Positions 47,876 through 56,793 are shown, numbered from the stretch's first letter. The stretch is DNA of 64,000 nt from BOG-933 sp037147415 (GCA_037147415.1 JBAWVF010000003.1:1-64000); one strand, 5' to 3'. Translations and numbers: made by a program. The notes: generated by a model not told the origin, from the sequence alone.

Positions 47876-48883
47876 TCAGGCGATCCCCGTGCGCAGGCAG
47901 TCATGAATGTGAATAATGCCGATCGGCCGTCCGCTTTCGGTAACAAACAGACTGGTGATCGCCAGTTCATTCATCTGGCCGATCGCCTCGGCAACCAAAG
48001 CGCCCGGCCGGATGGTTTTCGGGTGGCTGGTCATGACCCGTTCGGCCGGAACGGCGAGAAGCTCGGGGTTCATGTGCCGGCGCAGATCGCCATCGGTGAT
48101 GATTCCGGCCAGCCGACCGTCGGCGTCGGTGATGCCGACGCAGCCGAAATGCTTGGCGGTCATCACGAGCAATACCTCGGCCATGGGGGCGTCCAGCCGG
48201 GCCAACGGCACATCGGCTCGGGCATGCATGATGTCGGACACCTTCAGCAGCGCCCGCCCGAGTTGCCCGCCGGGGTGAAGATCATAAAAATCATCGGCGG
48301 AAAAGCCGCGCCGCTCATAAAGCGCGACCGCCAAAGCATCGCCCAGCGCCAGCATCATCGTGGTCGAGGTGGTCGGGGCGATCCCGAGCGAACAGGCTTC
48401 CGGCGCGGGCGGCAGCTTCAGAAGCACGTCGGCTTGCTCGGCCAGGGTGGAGCCGGCATTGCGGGTGATCGCGACCAGCGGAATCCGGAAGCGGCGGGTG
48501 TAGGCGATGACATCGCTCAGTTCGCTGGTCTCGCCCGAGTTGGACAGCGCGATCACGCCGTCGCTGCGGGCGATCATGCCAAGATCGCCGTGACTGGCCT
48601 CGCCCGGATGGACGAACAGGGCCGGCGTCCCGGTCGAGGCGAGCGTTGCCGCGATCTTGCGCGCGATATGGCCGCTTTTGCCCATGCCGGTGACCACGAT
48701 TCGTCCCTGAACCGCCTCCAGGCAGGTCAGTGCCTGCTCAAAAGTGAGGTCAAGACCGTCCGCCAGCCGGTGCAGGGCCTCGGCTTCCAAGGTGAGTACG
48801 CGGCGAGCGCTGGCGCAACCGTCGGGTCGGTCGGGTGGCGGGGGCGCCGAGGGCTGAGAAACGGAACCGGTCAAAGTGTGCAT
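47876..48883 (-). CDS. kdsD: Arabinose-5-phosphate isomerase (KdsD/GutQ family)
   Basis: Makes arabinose 5-phosphate, the precursor of Kdo in lipopolysaccharide. From the ATG at 48883 (MHTLTGSV) it has 335 residues: a SIS domain with VTGMGKSGHIARKIAATLAS (about 58) and GVIALSNSGETSELSDVI (about 105), then two CBS domains (about 205-330). An alternative start at 48937 lengthens it by 18 residues. It heads kdsD-lptC-lptA-lptB, all lipopolysaccharide functions. Confidence 0.93.
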   Translation of the reverse strand: MHTLTGSVSQPSAPPPPDRPDGCASARRVLTLEAEALHRLADGLDLTFEQALTCLEAVQGRIVVTGMGKSGHIARKIAATLASTGTPALFVHPGEASHGDLGMIARSDGVIALSNSGETSELSDVIAYTRRFRIPLVAITRNAGSTLAEQADVLLKLPPAPEACSLGIAPTTSTTMMLALGDALAVALYERRGFSADDFYDLHPGGQLGRALLKVSDIMHARADVPLARLDAPMAEVLLVMTAKHFGCVGITDADGRLAGIITDGDLRRHMNPELLAVPAERVMTSHPKTIRPGALVAEAIGQMNELAITSLFVTESGRPIGIIHIHDCLRTGIA

Positions 48884-49010
48884 CGCTTCACTGATAAGGG
48901 TCTTCGACCGAGCGCACGAGCCTCGTACGCCGGTCACGCCATACCCTAGCGCGAAGTGCGGCCCCGGTCACGCACAGTCGTAATATTCGGCCCCGTCCGG
49001 GGGTAAATGT

Positions 49011-49622
49011 TCAGTGCGCGAGGATGTCGGGATCGGTCCAGCCGCCGAGGTCGAGCAGGGCCCGGGTCGGCAGAAAGCGGAAGCAGGCTTGAGCGAGGTC
49101 CTGTCGTCCCTCGCGCACCAGCATTGCGTCGAGGCGCCGGCGCAGCGCGTGCAGATGCAACACGTCGGACGCGGCATATTTCAGTTGCTCGGGGGTCAGA
49201 TCGGTGGCGCCCCAGTCGGAGGTTTGCTGCTGCTTCGATAGTTCGACTCCAAGCAGATCCTTGCACAGGTCTTTCAGCCCGTGGCGGTCGGTGAAGGTCC
49301 GGACCAGTCGCGATGCGACCTTGGTGCAATAAACCGGCTCGATTACCAGATCCATCCAGAATTTGACCGCGGCAATATCGAATCGAGCGAAATGAAACAG
49401 CTTGGTCACGGCGGGGTCGGTCAGCAGCCGGCGCAGGTTGGGCGCCCGATAATCGCCGTCACGGAACTGCACGATATGAGCGGTGCCGTCGCCCGCCGAA
49501 AGCTGAACCAGGCAGAGCCGGTCGCGCGGCGGGTTCAGTCCCATGGTTTCGGTATCGATCGCGACGCAGTCGCCCCAGGTTAAGCCGTCGGGCAAATCAC
49601 CGTCATGGAGGTCGATGGGCAA
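49011..49622 (-). CDS. rnd: Ribonuclease D-type 3'-5' exonuclease
   Basis: A single-domain DEDD exonuclease for RNA 3' ends. I choose a TTG start at 49622 (MPIDLHDGDLPDG), with GCGGAG 7 bases upstream, over the frame extending to 49670. The motifs are complete: VAIDTETMGLNP (Exo I), FHFARFDIAAVKFW (Exo II) and KYAASDVLHLHALR (Exo III, with Tyr and Asp). At 203 residues it lacks the HRDC domains of E. coli RNase D, as is usual in alphaproteobacteria. It lies just downstream of tRNA-Leu. Confidence 0.9.
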   Translation of the reverse strand: MPIDLHDGDLPDGLTWGDCVAIDTETMGLNPPRDRLCLVQLSAGDGTAHIVQFRDGDYRAPNLRRLLTDPAVTKLFHFARFDIAAVKFWMDLVIEPVYCTKVASRLVRTFTDRHGLKDLCKDLLGVELSKQQQTSDWGATDLTPEQLKYAASDVLHLHALRRRLDAMLVREGRQDLAQACFRFLPTRALLDLGGWTDPDILAH

Positions 49623-49660
49623 GGCGGATCTCCGCAGCGTTAAAGCAAAAGCATCGGGGC

Positions 49661-49696
49661 AAAAAAACAACCCCGTCCGCGGTCGGATCGGGGTTC
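49661..49696 (-). terminator. Terminator of the tRNA-Leu gene
   Basis: On the minus strand AACCCCG and CGGGGTT form a stem around a GC-rich loop, followed by GTTTTTTTG. It starts about 20 bases after the tRNA 3' end and sits over the upstream region of rnd. Confidence 0.85.
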
Positions 49697-49713
49697 ACGA
49701 TACCTATCATAGA

Positions 49714-49800
49714 TGGTGCCCGGGAGAAGACTCGAACTTCCACGACATTTCTGCCACAGGTACCTGAAACCTGCGCGTCTACCAATTCCGCCACCCGGGC
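49714..49800 (-). tRNA. tRNA-Leu (anticodon CAG)
   Basis: The minus strand reads an 87-base class II tRNA with encoded CCA. The acceptor arms GCCCGGG and CCCGGGC pair. The D-arm is GCGGAATTGGTAGACGC, the anticodon stem CAGGT/ACCTG holds the loop TTCAGGT (anticodon CAG), a long variable arm GGCAGAAATGTCGT follows, and the T-loop is GTTCGAGTC. Confidence 0.95.
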
Positions 49801-49825
49801 TCAAGTGTCGGCCTGTGAGGTCGGG

Positions 49826-49854
49826 TTTCTATCGTCCCGGCTCGACCCTGTCAA
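49826..49854 (-). promoter_or_regulatory. Sigma-70 promoter of tRNA-Leu
   Basis: On the minus strand TTGACA (49849-49854) and TAGAAA (49826-49831) are separated by 17 bases, about 26 bases ahead of the tRNA 5' end. Confidence 0.75.
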
Positions 49855-49913
49855 CCGGTTTATTCTCCGGCCTTTTCGCTTTTTGGCGATGACATATGTT
49901 ATTCATGGGAAGA

Positions 49914-49940
49914 GGATACGGCGGGATACGGCGGGATACG
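49914..49940. repeat. 10-bp tandem repeat
   Basis: GGATACGGCG occurs 2.7 times in tandem in the gap between tRNA-Leu and the NDUFA9-like gene. No function is evident. Confidence 0.85.
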
Positions 49941-50023
49941 GAAAACCCCCTATAGCCGGGCGGGGGAGGCTCCGATATACAGCCACACGTCAGGGTTTAT
50001 AGAGCGCAGTGCGGGGGAAATCC

Positions 50024-50986
50024 ATGATCGGTCGTAACAGGGTGATCACCGTCTTCGGCGGCAGCGGGTTTATTGGCCGTCATCTGGTACGGCGTCTCGC
50101 CAAGCTGGAGCAAACGACGGTTCTCGTTGCCTGCCGGAATCCCGGGCGCGCCGCGTTCCTGAAACCGGCCGGCGATATCGGGCAGATTATTCCGATGGGC
50201 GTCGATATCTCCAGCGATGATTCGGTGGCTCGAGTGGTGTCGGGCGCCGATGTCGTGATTAACCTGATCGGCATTTTATATGAAAGCGGGCGCTGGACTT
50301 TCCAGGCGGCCCATACCGAGGCTGCCGAACGCATTGCCCGTGCGGCCAAGGCGGCCGGGGCCGAGCGTCTGGTGCAGATCTCTGCGATCGGGGCCGATCG
50401 TAATTCGGCGTCGGCCTATGCCCGGACCAAGGCTCTTGGTGAGTTGGCGGTGCGTCAGGCCTTTCCCGAGGCGACCGTGGTGCGGCCGAGCATTGTGTTC
50501 GGACCCGAGGATAATTTCTTTAACCGCTTCGCGACCATGGCCCGCATCTTGCCGTTTCTGCCGTTGATCGGTGGTGGCCATACCCGGTTTCAACCGGTTT
50601 ATGTCGGCGATGTCGCCGACGCGATCATGGCGATTTTGCGGGACGGTGCGACCGCGGGTCGGGATTACGAACTGGGCGGGCCTGCGGTTTACAGCTTCCG
50701 CCAATTGATGAGTTTGGTGATGGCGGAAATCCGCCGCACGCGCACGCTGGTGTCGATACCGTGGCGTCTGGCTTATCTTCAAGCGACAATTCTGGAAAAG
50801 CTGCCTTGTCCCTTGCTTACCCGCGATCAACTCGAGTTGCTGAAGAAGGACAATCTGGTTGATCCGGAGGCGCCGGGTCTGCGCGATCTGGGGATAACGC
50901 CGACGGCGGTCGAGGTGGTGATCCCGACCTATCTGCATCGCTTTCGGCCGGGCGGGGACTATAGCCGTAGCGCTCATGCCCGCTGA
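50024..50986 (+). CDS. Complex I NDUFA9 subunit-like NAD(P)-binding protein
   Basis: An atypical short-chain dehydrogenase of 320 residues from the ATG at 50024 with GGGGG upstream. The Rossmann motif ITVFGGSGFIGRHLVRRLAK lies at the start, and INLIGILYESGRWTFQAAH and VQISAIGAD near residues 85-130 are characteristic of the NDUFA9/39-kDa family. In alphaproteobacteria such proteins are linked to NADH:quinone oxidoreductase. No nuo genes are nearby. A convergent gene ends 113 bases downstream, with a terminator between. Confidence 0.87.
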   Translation: MIGRNRVITVFGGSGFIGRHLVRRLAKLEQTTVLVACRNPGRAAFLKPAGDIGQIIPMGVDISSDDSVARVVSGADVVINLIGILYESGRWTFQAAHTEAAERIARAAKAAGAERLVQISAIGADRNSASAYARTKALGELAVRQAFPEATVVRPSIVFGPEDNFFNRFATMARILPFLPLIGGGHTRFQPVYVGDVADAIMAILRDGATAGRDYELGGPAVYSFRQLMSLVMAEIRRTRTLVSIPWRLAYLQATILEKLPCPLLTRDQLELLKKDNLVDPEAPGLRDLGITPTAVEVVIPTYLHRFRPGGDYSRSAHAR

Positions 50987-51010
50987 CAAAACACCATAAG
51001 CAATAAAATC

Positions 51011-51040
51011 AGGGTACGACAAGACAGGGTACGACAAGAC
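51011..51040. repeat. 15-bp tandem repeat, two copies
   Basis: AGGGTACGACAAGAC is repeated twice exactly just before the terminator between two convergent genes. Confidence 0.9.
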
Positions 51041-51047
51041 AGGGGGG

Positions 51048-51064
51048 GGCGGGCTTGACCCGCC
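51048..51064. terminator. Hairpin between convergent genes at 50986 and 51099
   Basis: GGCGGG and CCCGCC form a stem with a short TTGA-type loop, followed by CTTTCCGTTTG on the plus strand. It probably terminates the NDUFA9-like gene. Confidence 0.6.
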
Positions 51065-51098
51065 CTTTCCGTTTGTTCGGTCCGGCGTTTTGTTTGGT

Positions 51099-51986
51099 TC
51101 AGCTTCGTTCCGGTACGGGGAAGCCGCCGGGATGGTTGGTGGTTACGCGCTCGACCACGGTTTGATCGTCTCGGCCGGCATCGAGGTGGGCTGCGCTGTT
51201 GTGCAGCGGGCCGAGCAGGGCGGGGGCGGGCCGCTGTGCTGCCAGCGGCAGTACCGTGGCGGCACCCTTGTCCCGGCGAACCGGATAGGGCAACCCGGTG
51301 GCGGGGGCCGGCTTTGGCTTGCGGCGGGAGCGGGTGAACAGAATCATGTTGCCCAAGATGATAATCATGACCACGGCGGCTAAATATTCGATCAGGGTGA
51401 ATACCAGGGCGCGTTCACCCGACAGAGACAGGCCGACGCTGATCGCCAGCCCGGCGGCAGCTAAGGCCAGGATCAACCCGACCAGCACCTTGAGCGCGTC
51501 GATCAGGCGCCGCACCAGCCAGGGCAGGAAGATCAACACGGCCAGCGTTACCACCAGCACGCCGAGCAACAGCGGTGCGAAATAGCTGGCCACCAGCCAG
51601 GACGCGATGTCGGGAGCGACCAACGGCAGGAAATCGTTGAGCGTTTTGCCGCGTTCCTCCAGATGGCTGCTCAGCACCATCAAATGCCCGAGCCCGGCCT
51701 GAAGCTTGCCGGCTTGCAAGGCGATTTTCCCTTTGTCCAGCAGCTCCTGGTCTTCCTTGCCGAACCAGTCGGGCGGATTGCTCCGGGCCGGACCGGCGAG
51801 TCGGGTCACCCCTTGGGCCAGCAGGCGGGCGCTCGGCCCGGTTTCCTTGATCGGCGCCCAGTTGTTAAGCGTGGCGATATCGTACGCAGCCGGTTGCCCC
51901 ACCCACATCACCGCCCCGCCCGCAGGCAGGGTGACGGCGATCAACAGAATCAGGATGCGCCAGAAGATCATCTTGAACCGGCTCAT
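51099..51986 (-). CDS. Hypothetical membrane protein, 295 aa
   Basis: I do not recognise this protein. From the ATG at 51986 (MSRFKMIFW, ribosome site AGAGAAGG upstream) there is one membrane segment near residue 20. A periplasmic-looking domain of about 120 residues follows (contains DWFGKEDQELLDKGKIAL), and then three membrane segments (about residues 155-240). The last about 50 residues are polar, with proline and alanine. The layout suggests an inner-membrane protein with one periplasmic domain and a cytosolic tail. It precedes a short gap to the NDUFA9-like gene end and follows acuI on the same strand. Confidence 0.75.
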   Translation of the reverse strand: MSRFKMIFWRILILLIAVTLPAGGAVMWVGQPAAYDIATLNNWAPIKETGPSARLLAQGVTRLAGPARSNPPDWFGKEDQELLDKGKIALQAGKLQAGLGHLMVLSSHLEERGKTLNDFLPLVAPDIASWLVASYFAPLLLGVLVVTLAVLIFLPWLVRRLIDALKVLVGLILALAAAGLAISVGLSLSGERALVFTLIEYLAAVVMIIILGNMILFTRSRRKPKPAPATGLPYPVRRDKGAATVLPLAAQRPAPALLGPLHNSAAHLDAGRDDQTVVERVTTNHPGGFPVPERS

Positions 51987-52050
51987 GACTTGCCTTCTCT
52001 CTTCCGCAAAATCCCGGAGCGGAGACGTGACCACACTCCGCCGGCCGTGT

Positions 52051-53043
52051 CTACTTTCTTACATCAATCACGGTACGGCCGCGCACCCGACCCTTGACGA
52101 TGGTCTCGGCCAGCTCGAATACCTTGGATAAGGGTTCGATCGTGGTTATAGCGTCGAGCTTGGTCTTGTCGAGGTCGGTCGCCAGCCGGGACCAAGCCTG
52201 TTCGCGCTTTACCCGCGGCGCCATCACCGAGTCGACCCCGAGCAGCGACACCCCGCGCAAGATGAACGGGAACACCGAGGAGGGCAGGTCGGCGCCCCCG
52301 GCCAGACCGCAGGCGGCAACCGCGCCATGGCGCAGGGTTTGGGCGATGACGTTGGCCAAGGTGACGCCGCCCACCGAATCGACGGCGCCGGCCCAGCGCT
52401 CGCGTTGCAGCGGCGGCGCCTTGTCCAGGAGAGTCGTGCGCTCGATGAAGCCGGAGGCGCCCAAAGCGGTCAGATAGGCGTGCGTCTCCGGCCGTCCGGT
52501 CGAGGCGATAACCCGGTAACCGAGCCGCGCCAGCACCGAGACCGCAATCGAGCCCACCCCGCCGGCCGCGCCGGTCACCAACACGTCGCCTTGCCCGGGG
52601 CGCACTCCGGCGTGTTCCAAGGCCAGTATGGCCAGCATAGCGGTGTAACCCGCGGTCCCGACCGCCATCGCTTCGGCGAGCGAGAAGGTGTCGGGCACCC
52701 GCACCAGCCATTCCGGCTTCAGCCGCTGCTTTTGAATATAGCCGCCCCATTCCGTCTCGGACAGATTCCAACCGTTGACCAGCACCCGGTCGCCCGGCTG
52801 CCATTCGGGTGAGCGTGATTCGGCGACCGTGCCGGCCAGATCAACCCCGCACACCATGGGAAACTTGCGGGCGATCCGGCCCTTGCCGGTCAGCGCCAGC
52901 CCGTCCTTATAGTTCAAGGTTGAATAGGCGACATCGACCAGCACGTCATGGTCGGGCAAATCGGCCACGTCGAGTTGCTTGAAGGACGCCTTCGGTTTGC
53001 CGTCCACCTCTTCGAGCATCACGGCATTGAGTGTTTCAGTCAT
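52051..53043 (-). CDS. acuI: NADPH-dependent acryloyl-CoA reductase (AcuI/YhdH family)
   Basis: A 330-residue medium-chain dehydrogenase without zinc ligands. Family features are YSTLNYKDGLALTGKGRI (about residue 40), the nucleotide-binding glycine motif VTGAAGGVGSIAVSVLARLG (about 153) and GGVTLANVIAQTLRHGAVAA (about 225). AcuI reduces acryloyl-CoA to propionyl-CoA in 3-hydroxypropionate and DMSP metabolism. Here the substrate is inferred from the family only. It lies 3 bases after thiE, although the two have no obvious metabolic link. Confidence 0.9.
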   Translation of the reverse strand: MTETLNAVMLEEVDGKPKASFKQLDVADLPDHDVLVDVAYSTLNYKDGLALTGKGRIARKFPMVCGVDLAGTVAESRSPEWQPGDRVLVNGWNLSETEWGGYIQKQRLKPEWLVRVPDTFSLAEAMAVGTAGYTAMLAILALEHAGVRPGQGDVLVTGAAGGVGSIAVSVLARLGYRVIASTGRPETHAYLTALGASGFIERTTLLDKAPPLQRERWAGAVDSVGGVTLANVIAQTLRHGAVAACGLAGGADLPSSVFPFILRGVSLLGVDSVMAPRVKREQAWSRLATDLDKTKLDAITTIEPLSKVFELAETIVKGRVRGRTVIDVRK

Positions 53044-53046
53044 GAC

Positions 53047-53709
53047 TCAACCTCTCGCTGTGGCAATCGCGGCGTTGAAGGCGCGGACGGCGGCGGCGGG
53101 ACCATCGGGATGGTTCCAGACCGCAGTGACCGCGGCGATAAAATCGGCGCCGGCTTGGACCAGGGGCGCGCAATTATCCGGGGTGATGCCGCCGATCGCG
53201 ACACACGGAATTTCGAAGATCTCGCTCCACCACTCCAGGATTTCGGGTTCGGGCCGATAGGGCGTGTCGTGGGTTTTGGTCGGATAAAAGGCGCCGAACG
53301 CGACATAATCGGCACCCTGTTCGCCGGCCTCCATCGCAAAATGGCGGCTGTCGTGACAAGTGATCCCAACGATGGCGTCGGCGCCGAGCTTGCGCCGGGC
53401 CTCGGCGTAAGAGCCGTCCTTCCGCCCGATATGGACACCGTCGCAGCCGGTCTCGGCCGCAAGATCGGGCCGGTCATTCAGAATAAAGGCGACCTCCCGG
53501 CTTTGTGCGATCGGCCGCAGCAGGTCGCAGGCGCGCCGGATCGAGTCGGCGTCGGCGGTAGCGCTGCCGTCCGCACTCTTCAGGCGCAGCTGGACGCAGG
53601 CGACGTCGCCGGCATCAAGCGCCGCCGTCAGCAACGGCGCGAATGTGACCGGATCGAGCCGGGCCGGTGTGACCAGATAAAGGCGGCAGGCAAGGGCGGC
53701 GGCGGGCAT
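53047..53709 (-). CDS. thiE: Thiamine-phosphate synthase (ThiE family)
   Basis: A TIM-barrel enzyme that joins the pyrimidine and thiazole halves of thiamine. The start at 53709 (MPAAALACRLYLVTP) is preferred, because the longer frame runs into the fba terminator hairpin. Motifs: VQLRLKS (about 42), FILNDRPDLAAETGCDGVHI (about 74-95), GITCHDSRHF and VAIGGITPDNCAPLVQAGAD for phosphate binding. At 220 residues the length is normal. No TPP riboswitch is visible, and other thi genes are absent. Some ThiE-like proteins act in thiamine regulation or salvage (TenI), so the exact role is not certain. Confidence 0.85.
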   Translation of the reverse strand: MPAAALACRLYLVTPARLDPVTFAPLLTAALDAGDVACVQLRLKSADGSATADADSIRRACDLLRPIAQSREVAFILNDRPDLAAETGCDGVHIGRKDGSYAEARRKLGADAIVGITCHDSRHFAMEAGEQGADYVAFGAFYPTKTHDTPYRPEPEILEWWSEIFEIPCVAIGGITPDNCAPLVQAGADFIAAVTAVWNHPDGPAAAVRAFNAAIATARG

Positions 53710-53744
53710 CGGCGAAAACTCGGTGAGTGTAAGATCGGGGCGTA

Positions 53745-53788
53745 TCAAAACACGAACGGCCCTTCCCATGGATGATGGGAAGGGCCGT
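53745..53788 (-). terminator. Rho-independent terminator after fba
   Basis: ACGGCCCTTCCCAT (53756-53769) and ATGGGAAGGGCCGT (53775-53788) form a perfect 14-bp stem with a 5-base loop. On the minus strand it is followed by TCGTGTTTTGA. It separates fba from thiE. Confidence 0.9.
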
Positions 53789-53810
53789 CGGGCCGGTCGC
53801 GGGCTTTGGC

Positions 53811-54743
53811 TTACGCCTCTTCACCCTTATAGATACGCACCAGCTTGTCGAGCAGCTTCAGCGCGTCGGCGCGCGGACGCTGGAAGCTGTTGCGACCGAT
53901 GATCGAACCGTTGCCGCCGCCGGCCAGGATGTCGCGAGCGTCCTGATAGACACTGTCTTCACCCTTGGCGGCGCCACCCGAGAACACCACGATGCGGCGA
54001 CCGTTGAAGGCCGACTGAATGACATGCTTGACCCGCTCGGCCTGAGTCGCGATCTCGATCTTCTTCGCCTCGTAGACCTTCTTGGCCTCGCCGTTTTCCA
54101 GGTCGGCACTGGGCAGCTTGACCTTGATGATGTGGGCGCCGAGCAGAGCGGCCATGTGGGCGGCGTAGGCGCCGACATCGACCGCCAGCTCGCCAGTCTT
54201 GGAGATCGTGCCGCCGCGCGGATAGGACCACAGGACCGTCGCGAGCCCGACCGACTTGGCCTCGGCCGCCAGTTCGCGGAACTCTTCCATCTGGTCGAAC
54301 TGGGCGTCCGAGCCGGGATAAATGGTGAAGCCGATGGCCGCGCAGCCGAGTCGCAGCGCGTCATCGACCGAAGCGGTCACCGCCTGATCGGCACCTTCCT
54401 TGAAGCGCGACAGGCTGTTGGACGAATTCATCTTGAGGATGGTCGGAATCTGGCCGGCGAAGGTGGACGCTCCCGCTTCCAGCGGTCCCAGCGGCGCAGC
54501 GTAGGCGCTGAGGCCGGCGTCGATTGCGAGCTGAAAGTGATAGTGCGGATCGTAGCCGGCCGGATTCGGCGCAAAGCTGCGGGCCGGGCCATGCTCAAAG
54601 CCCTGGTCCACCGGCAGGATGATCAGCTTGCCGGTGCCGCCGAGGCGGCCTTCCATCAGAATGCGGGCAAGATTGCCCTTGGTGCCGGCGTTGTCGCTCT
54701 CGTAGTGCGAGAGAATTTCCCTGACGCGCGCTGTCGTCTGCAT
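53811..54743 (-). CDS. Fructose-bisphosphate aldolase class I (DhnA/FbaB type)
   Basis: A Schiff-base aldolase of glycolysis and gluconeogenesis, 310 residues. Visible features are LIILPVDQGFEHGPARSFAP (about residue 40), the lysine-bearing strand AHIIKVKLPSA (about residue 187) and VVFSGGAAKGEDSVYQDARD (about 250) at the phosphate site. This archaeal/FbaB-type class I enzyme occurs in several alphaproteobacteria. It ends at a strong terminator and follows an unknown small gene by 46 bases. Confidence 0.93.
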   Translation of the reverse strand: MQTTARVREILSHYESDNAGTKGNLARILMEGRLGGTGKLIILPVDQGFEHGPARSFAPNPAGYDPHYHFQLAIDAGLSAYAAPLGPLEAGASTFAGQIPTILKMNSSNSLSRFKEGADQAVTASVDDALRLGCAAIGFTIYPGSDAQFDQMEEFRELAAEAKSVGLATVLWSYPRGGTISKTGELAVDVGAYAAHMAALLGAHIIKVKLPSADLENGEAKKVYEAKKIEIATQAERVKHVIQSAFNGRRIVVFSGGAAKGEDSVYQDARDILAGGGNGSIIGRNSFQRPRADALKLLDKLVRIYKGEEA

Positions 54744-54789
54744 GTTGCCGTTTCCCCCCGGTCTGGTCGAACCAGGGGATAGTCATAAG

Positions 54790-55209
54790 CTATAACCCCC
54801 TGGTTTGTAAATAATCCCGGCAGGCATCCACCGGATCCGAGCATCCCCGCAGGTCCAACCAGGGTTGCGGAAAGGTGTCGGGACCGTGCAGGCGGGCGCC
54901 GTTCGCAACGGCAATCGCGGCCAGTCGTGCCGCAGTCTCAGCCCGGCCGGTAAAGCGAAGATCGCCGATGCCGGCGCGCAAGGCCGCCAGCACCACACCG
55001 GCCAGGTCGGCGCAGTCGAGTACGGCGCGCGCCGGAACCGCGGAGTGGTCTGCCAGAGCCGATTCGAATAAATGGCGAAACCACCCGCCGCCGCCATATG
55101 CTCCGGCTGCGGGCGGGCTCATCAGAGTAACGGAACAACCAATCATTTTTGCGGCGGACAGCGCGGCACGGGCATCGTCGGAGCCATACACGATAATAAC
55201 CCCGGTCAT
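54790..55209 (-). CDS. Hypothetical protein, 139 aa
   Basis: I do not recognise this protein. It begins MTGVIIVYGSDDARAALSAA and has several glycine turns and hydrophobic strands spaced like a small alpha/beta fold (VLDCADLAGVVLAALRAGIG, LRFTGRAETAARLAAIAVAN). No signal peptide or membrane span is present. The tail GCSDPVDACRDYLQTRGL is conserved-looking. It precedes fba by 46 bases on the same strand and could share its transcript. It is divergent from the OFA transporter gene. Confidence 0.7.
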   Translation of the reverse strand: MTGVIIVYGSDDARAALSAAKMIGCSVTLMSPPAAGAYGGGGWFRHLFESALADHSAVPARAVLDCADLAGVVLAALRAGIGDLRFTGRAETAARLAAIAVANGARLHGPDTFPQPWLDLRGCSDPVDACRDYLQTRGL

Positions 55210-55429
55210 TGTCCCGGTTTCCTTGTATAAGTAATTTGCCGGAGTGCGGTCGTCGACTCTTGCATTGAAAAGACAGATATCTTAACGTTCTGTCAATGAG
55301 TGCGGGTGCGGGCTGGTTCTTAATGTCGCACCCCGGATAAAACGCTGTTAAGGTCGACCGCCGGGCGGTACATTGCTCGGACAATGACCAATTAGTTAAA
55401 AAAGTCAAATAAACGGAGGAAGACCCAAG

Positions 55430-56716
55430 ATGACGCAACCGCAGACGCCAAACCGCTGGTCGGTCGTAATCGGCGCAATATTAATCCAGTTTTGTTTGGG
55501 CTCGATCTATGCCTGGAGCGCATTTACCGTGCCGCTGACCGCCGCCGGTTGGACCAAGACTGAGACACAGATAGTGTTTTCTCTTGAGCTGGCGGTGTTC
55601 GCGCTGGTTATGCTTTACGCGGGCAAATTGCTGGCAACGATTCATCCGCGCTATCTGATCCTGACCAGCGGCACGCTGGTCGGCCTCGGCTACCTGATCG
55701 CGGGTGCTATGGGTGGCACCAGCTTTTGGGCCGTGACGCTGTCCATCGGCTTCATCACCGGTACCGGCCTCGGTATGGGGTATGTGGTGCCGATCGCGGT
55801 GTGCATGCGCTGGTTTCCGGATAAAAAGGGCCTGATCACCGGTATTGCTGTGGCCGGCTTCGGTCTCGGTGCGACGTGTTGGGGTCTGCTGGCCGCGCCG
55901 TGGCCGAAATTTTTGGGCGTGCAGGGTCCGAATTTGCTGACGACGCAGGGCGTCGGTCCCACGTTCATGCTGTTTGGAGCCATCTTTATTGTGGTCGTTG
56001 CCATCGGCAGCCTGTTCATGAAATTCCCGCCGGATGGTTGGGCGCCGGAGGGCTATGTTGCTCCGGTTGCCAGTGCCGGTGGTTCCGCCGCCGGGACCGT
56101 AGACTTCACGATCTCCGAAATGCTCGGCACTTCCCAGTTTTGGCTGATCATCATCGTCTTTACCGCCGGGTCCGCGGCGGGGCTGTCCTGCATCGGCTTA
56201 ATCAAGCTGTATGCTAAGGAACAGCTGATGCTGGCGAATATACCCGAGGCTATCGCCAATGGCATGGGCACGTTCGCCATGTTCATTGTCTTCCCGATCT
56301 GCAACGCGATCGGGCGCATCGCCTGGGGTACCGCGGGTGACAAGTTGGGCCGTAAGATGGCCTTGCTCTTGTTGGTCGCGATTCAAGGCGCCATTGTGTT
56401 GGCCTTCCCGATCCTGGTCAGCAACGAATATGGCCTCTATTTCTGCGCCGGGCTCATCGGCTTTAACTTCGGCGGCAACTTTGCCCTGTTCCCGACGCTT
56501 ACCGCGGATACTTTCGGAACCAAGCGGGTCGGCCAGAATTACCCGGTGGTGTTCCTGGCCTATGGTTTGGGTGGTATCATCGGCCCGATCGTCGGCGGCA
56601 AGATGGGCGATCTCGGGATGTCACCGCAGGCCTTTACCGGGTGCGGTATTATCCTGCTGGTTTGCGCGGTATTGGTGTCTTTGATCAAGCCGGCGTCCAA
56701 GCCTGCTACGGCCTGA
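55430..56716 (+). CDS. OFA-type MFS transporter (oxalate/formate antiporter family)
   Basis: A 428-residue inner-membrane carrier with about 12 membrane segments, start ATG at 55430 with GGAGGA upstream. The N-terminus SVVIGAILIQFCLGSIYAWS is the hallmark of the OFA family, and GTGLGMGYVVPIAVCMRWFP follows near residue 110. Members carry oxalate/formate or other small monocarboxylates; the substrate is not certain. A split inverted repeat (CATTGA...GACAG / CTGTCAATG, 55263-55298) lies in the upstream gap. It ends at a strong hairpin terminator. Confidence 0.88.
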   Translation: MTQPQTPNRWSVVIGAILIQFCLGSIYAWSAFTVPLTAAGWTKTETQIVFSLELAVFALVMLYAGKLLATIHPRYLILTSGTLVGLGYLIAGAMGGTSFWAVTLSIGFITGTGLGMGYVVPIAVCMRWFPDKKGLITGIAVAGFGLGATCWGLLAAPWPKFLGVQGPNLLTTQGVGPTFMLFGAIFIVVVAIGSLFMKFPPDGWAPEGYVAPVASAGGSAAGTVDFTISEMLGTSQFWLIIIVFTAGSAAGLSCIGLIKLYAKEQLMLANIPEAIANGMGTFAMFIVFPICNAIGRIAWGTAGDKLGRKMALLLLVAIQGAIVLAFPILVSNEYGLYFCAGLIGFNFGGNFALFPTLTADTFGTKRVGQNYPVVFLAYGLGGIIGPIVGGKMGDLGMSPQAFTGCGIILLVCAVLVSLIKPASKPATA

Positions 56717-56762
56717 CGCTTGATCGTTCGGGACCGGCTTTGCGTCCCGGGTGAAGGCAAAA

Positions 56763-56793
56763 GCTACCCGCCGATCCTTGGTCGGCGGGTAGC
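56763..56793 (+). terminator. Terminator after the OFA transporter gene
   Basis: GCTACCCGCCGA and TCGGCGGGTAGC form a perfect 12-bp stem with a 7-base loop, followed by TGCGTTTATAAA. The T-run is short. Confidence 0.75.
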
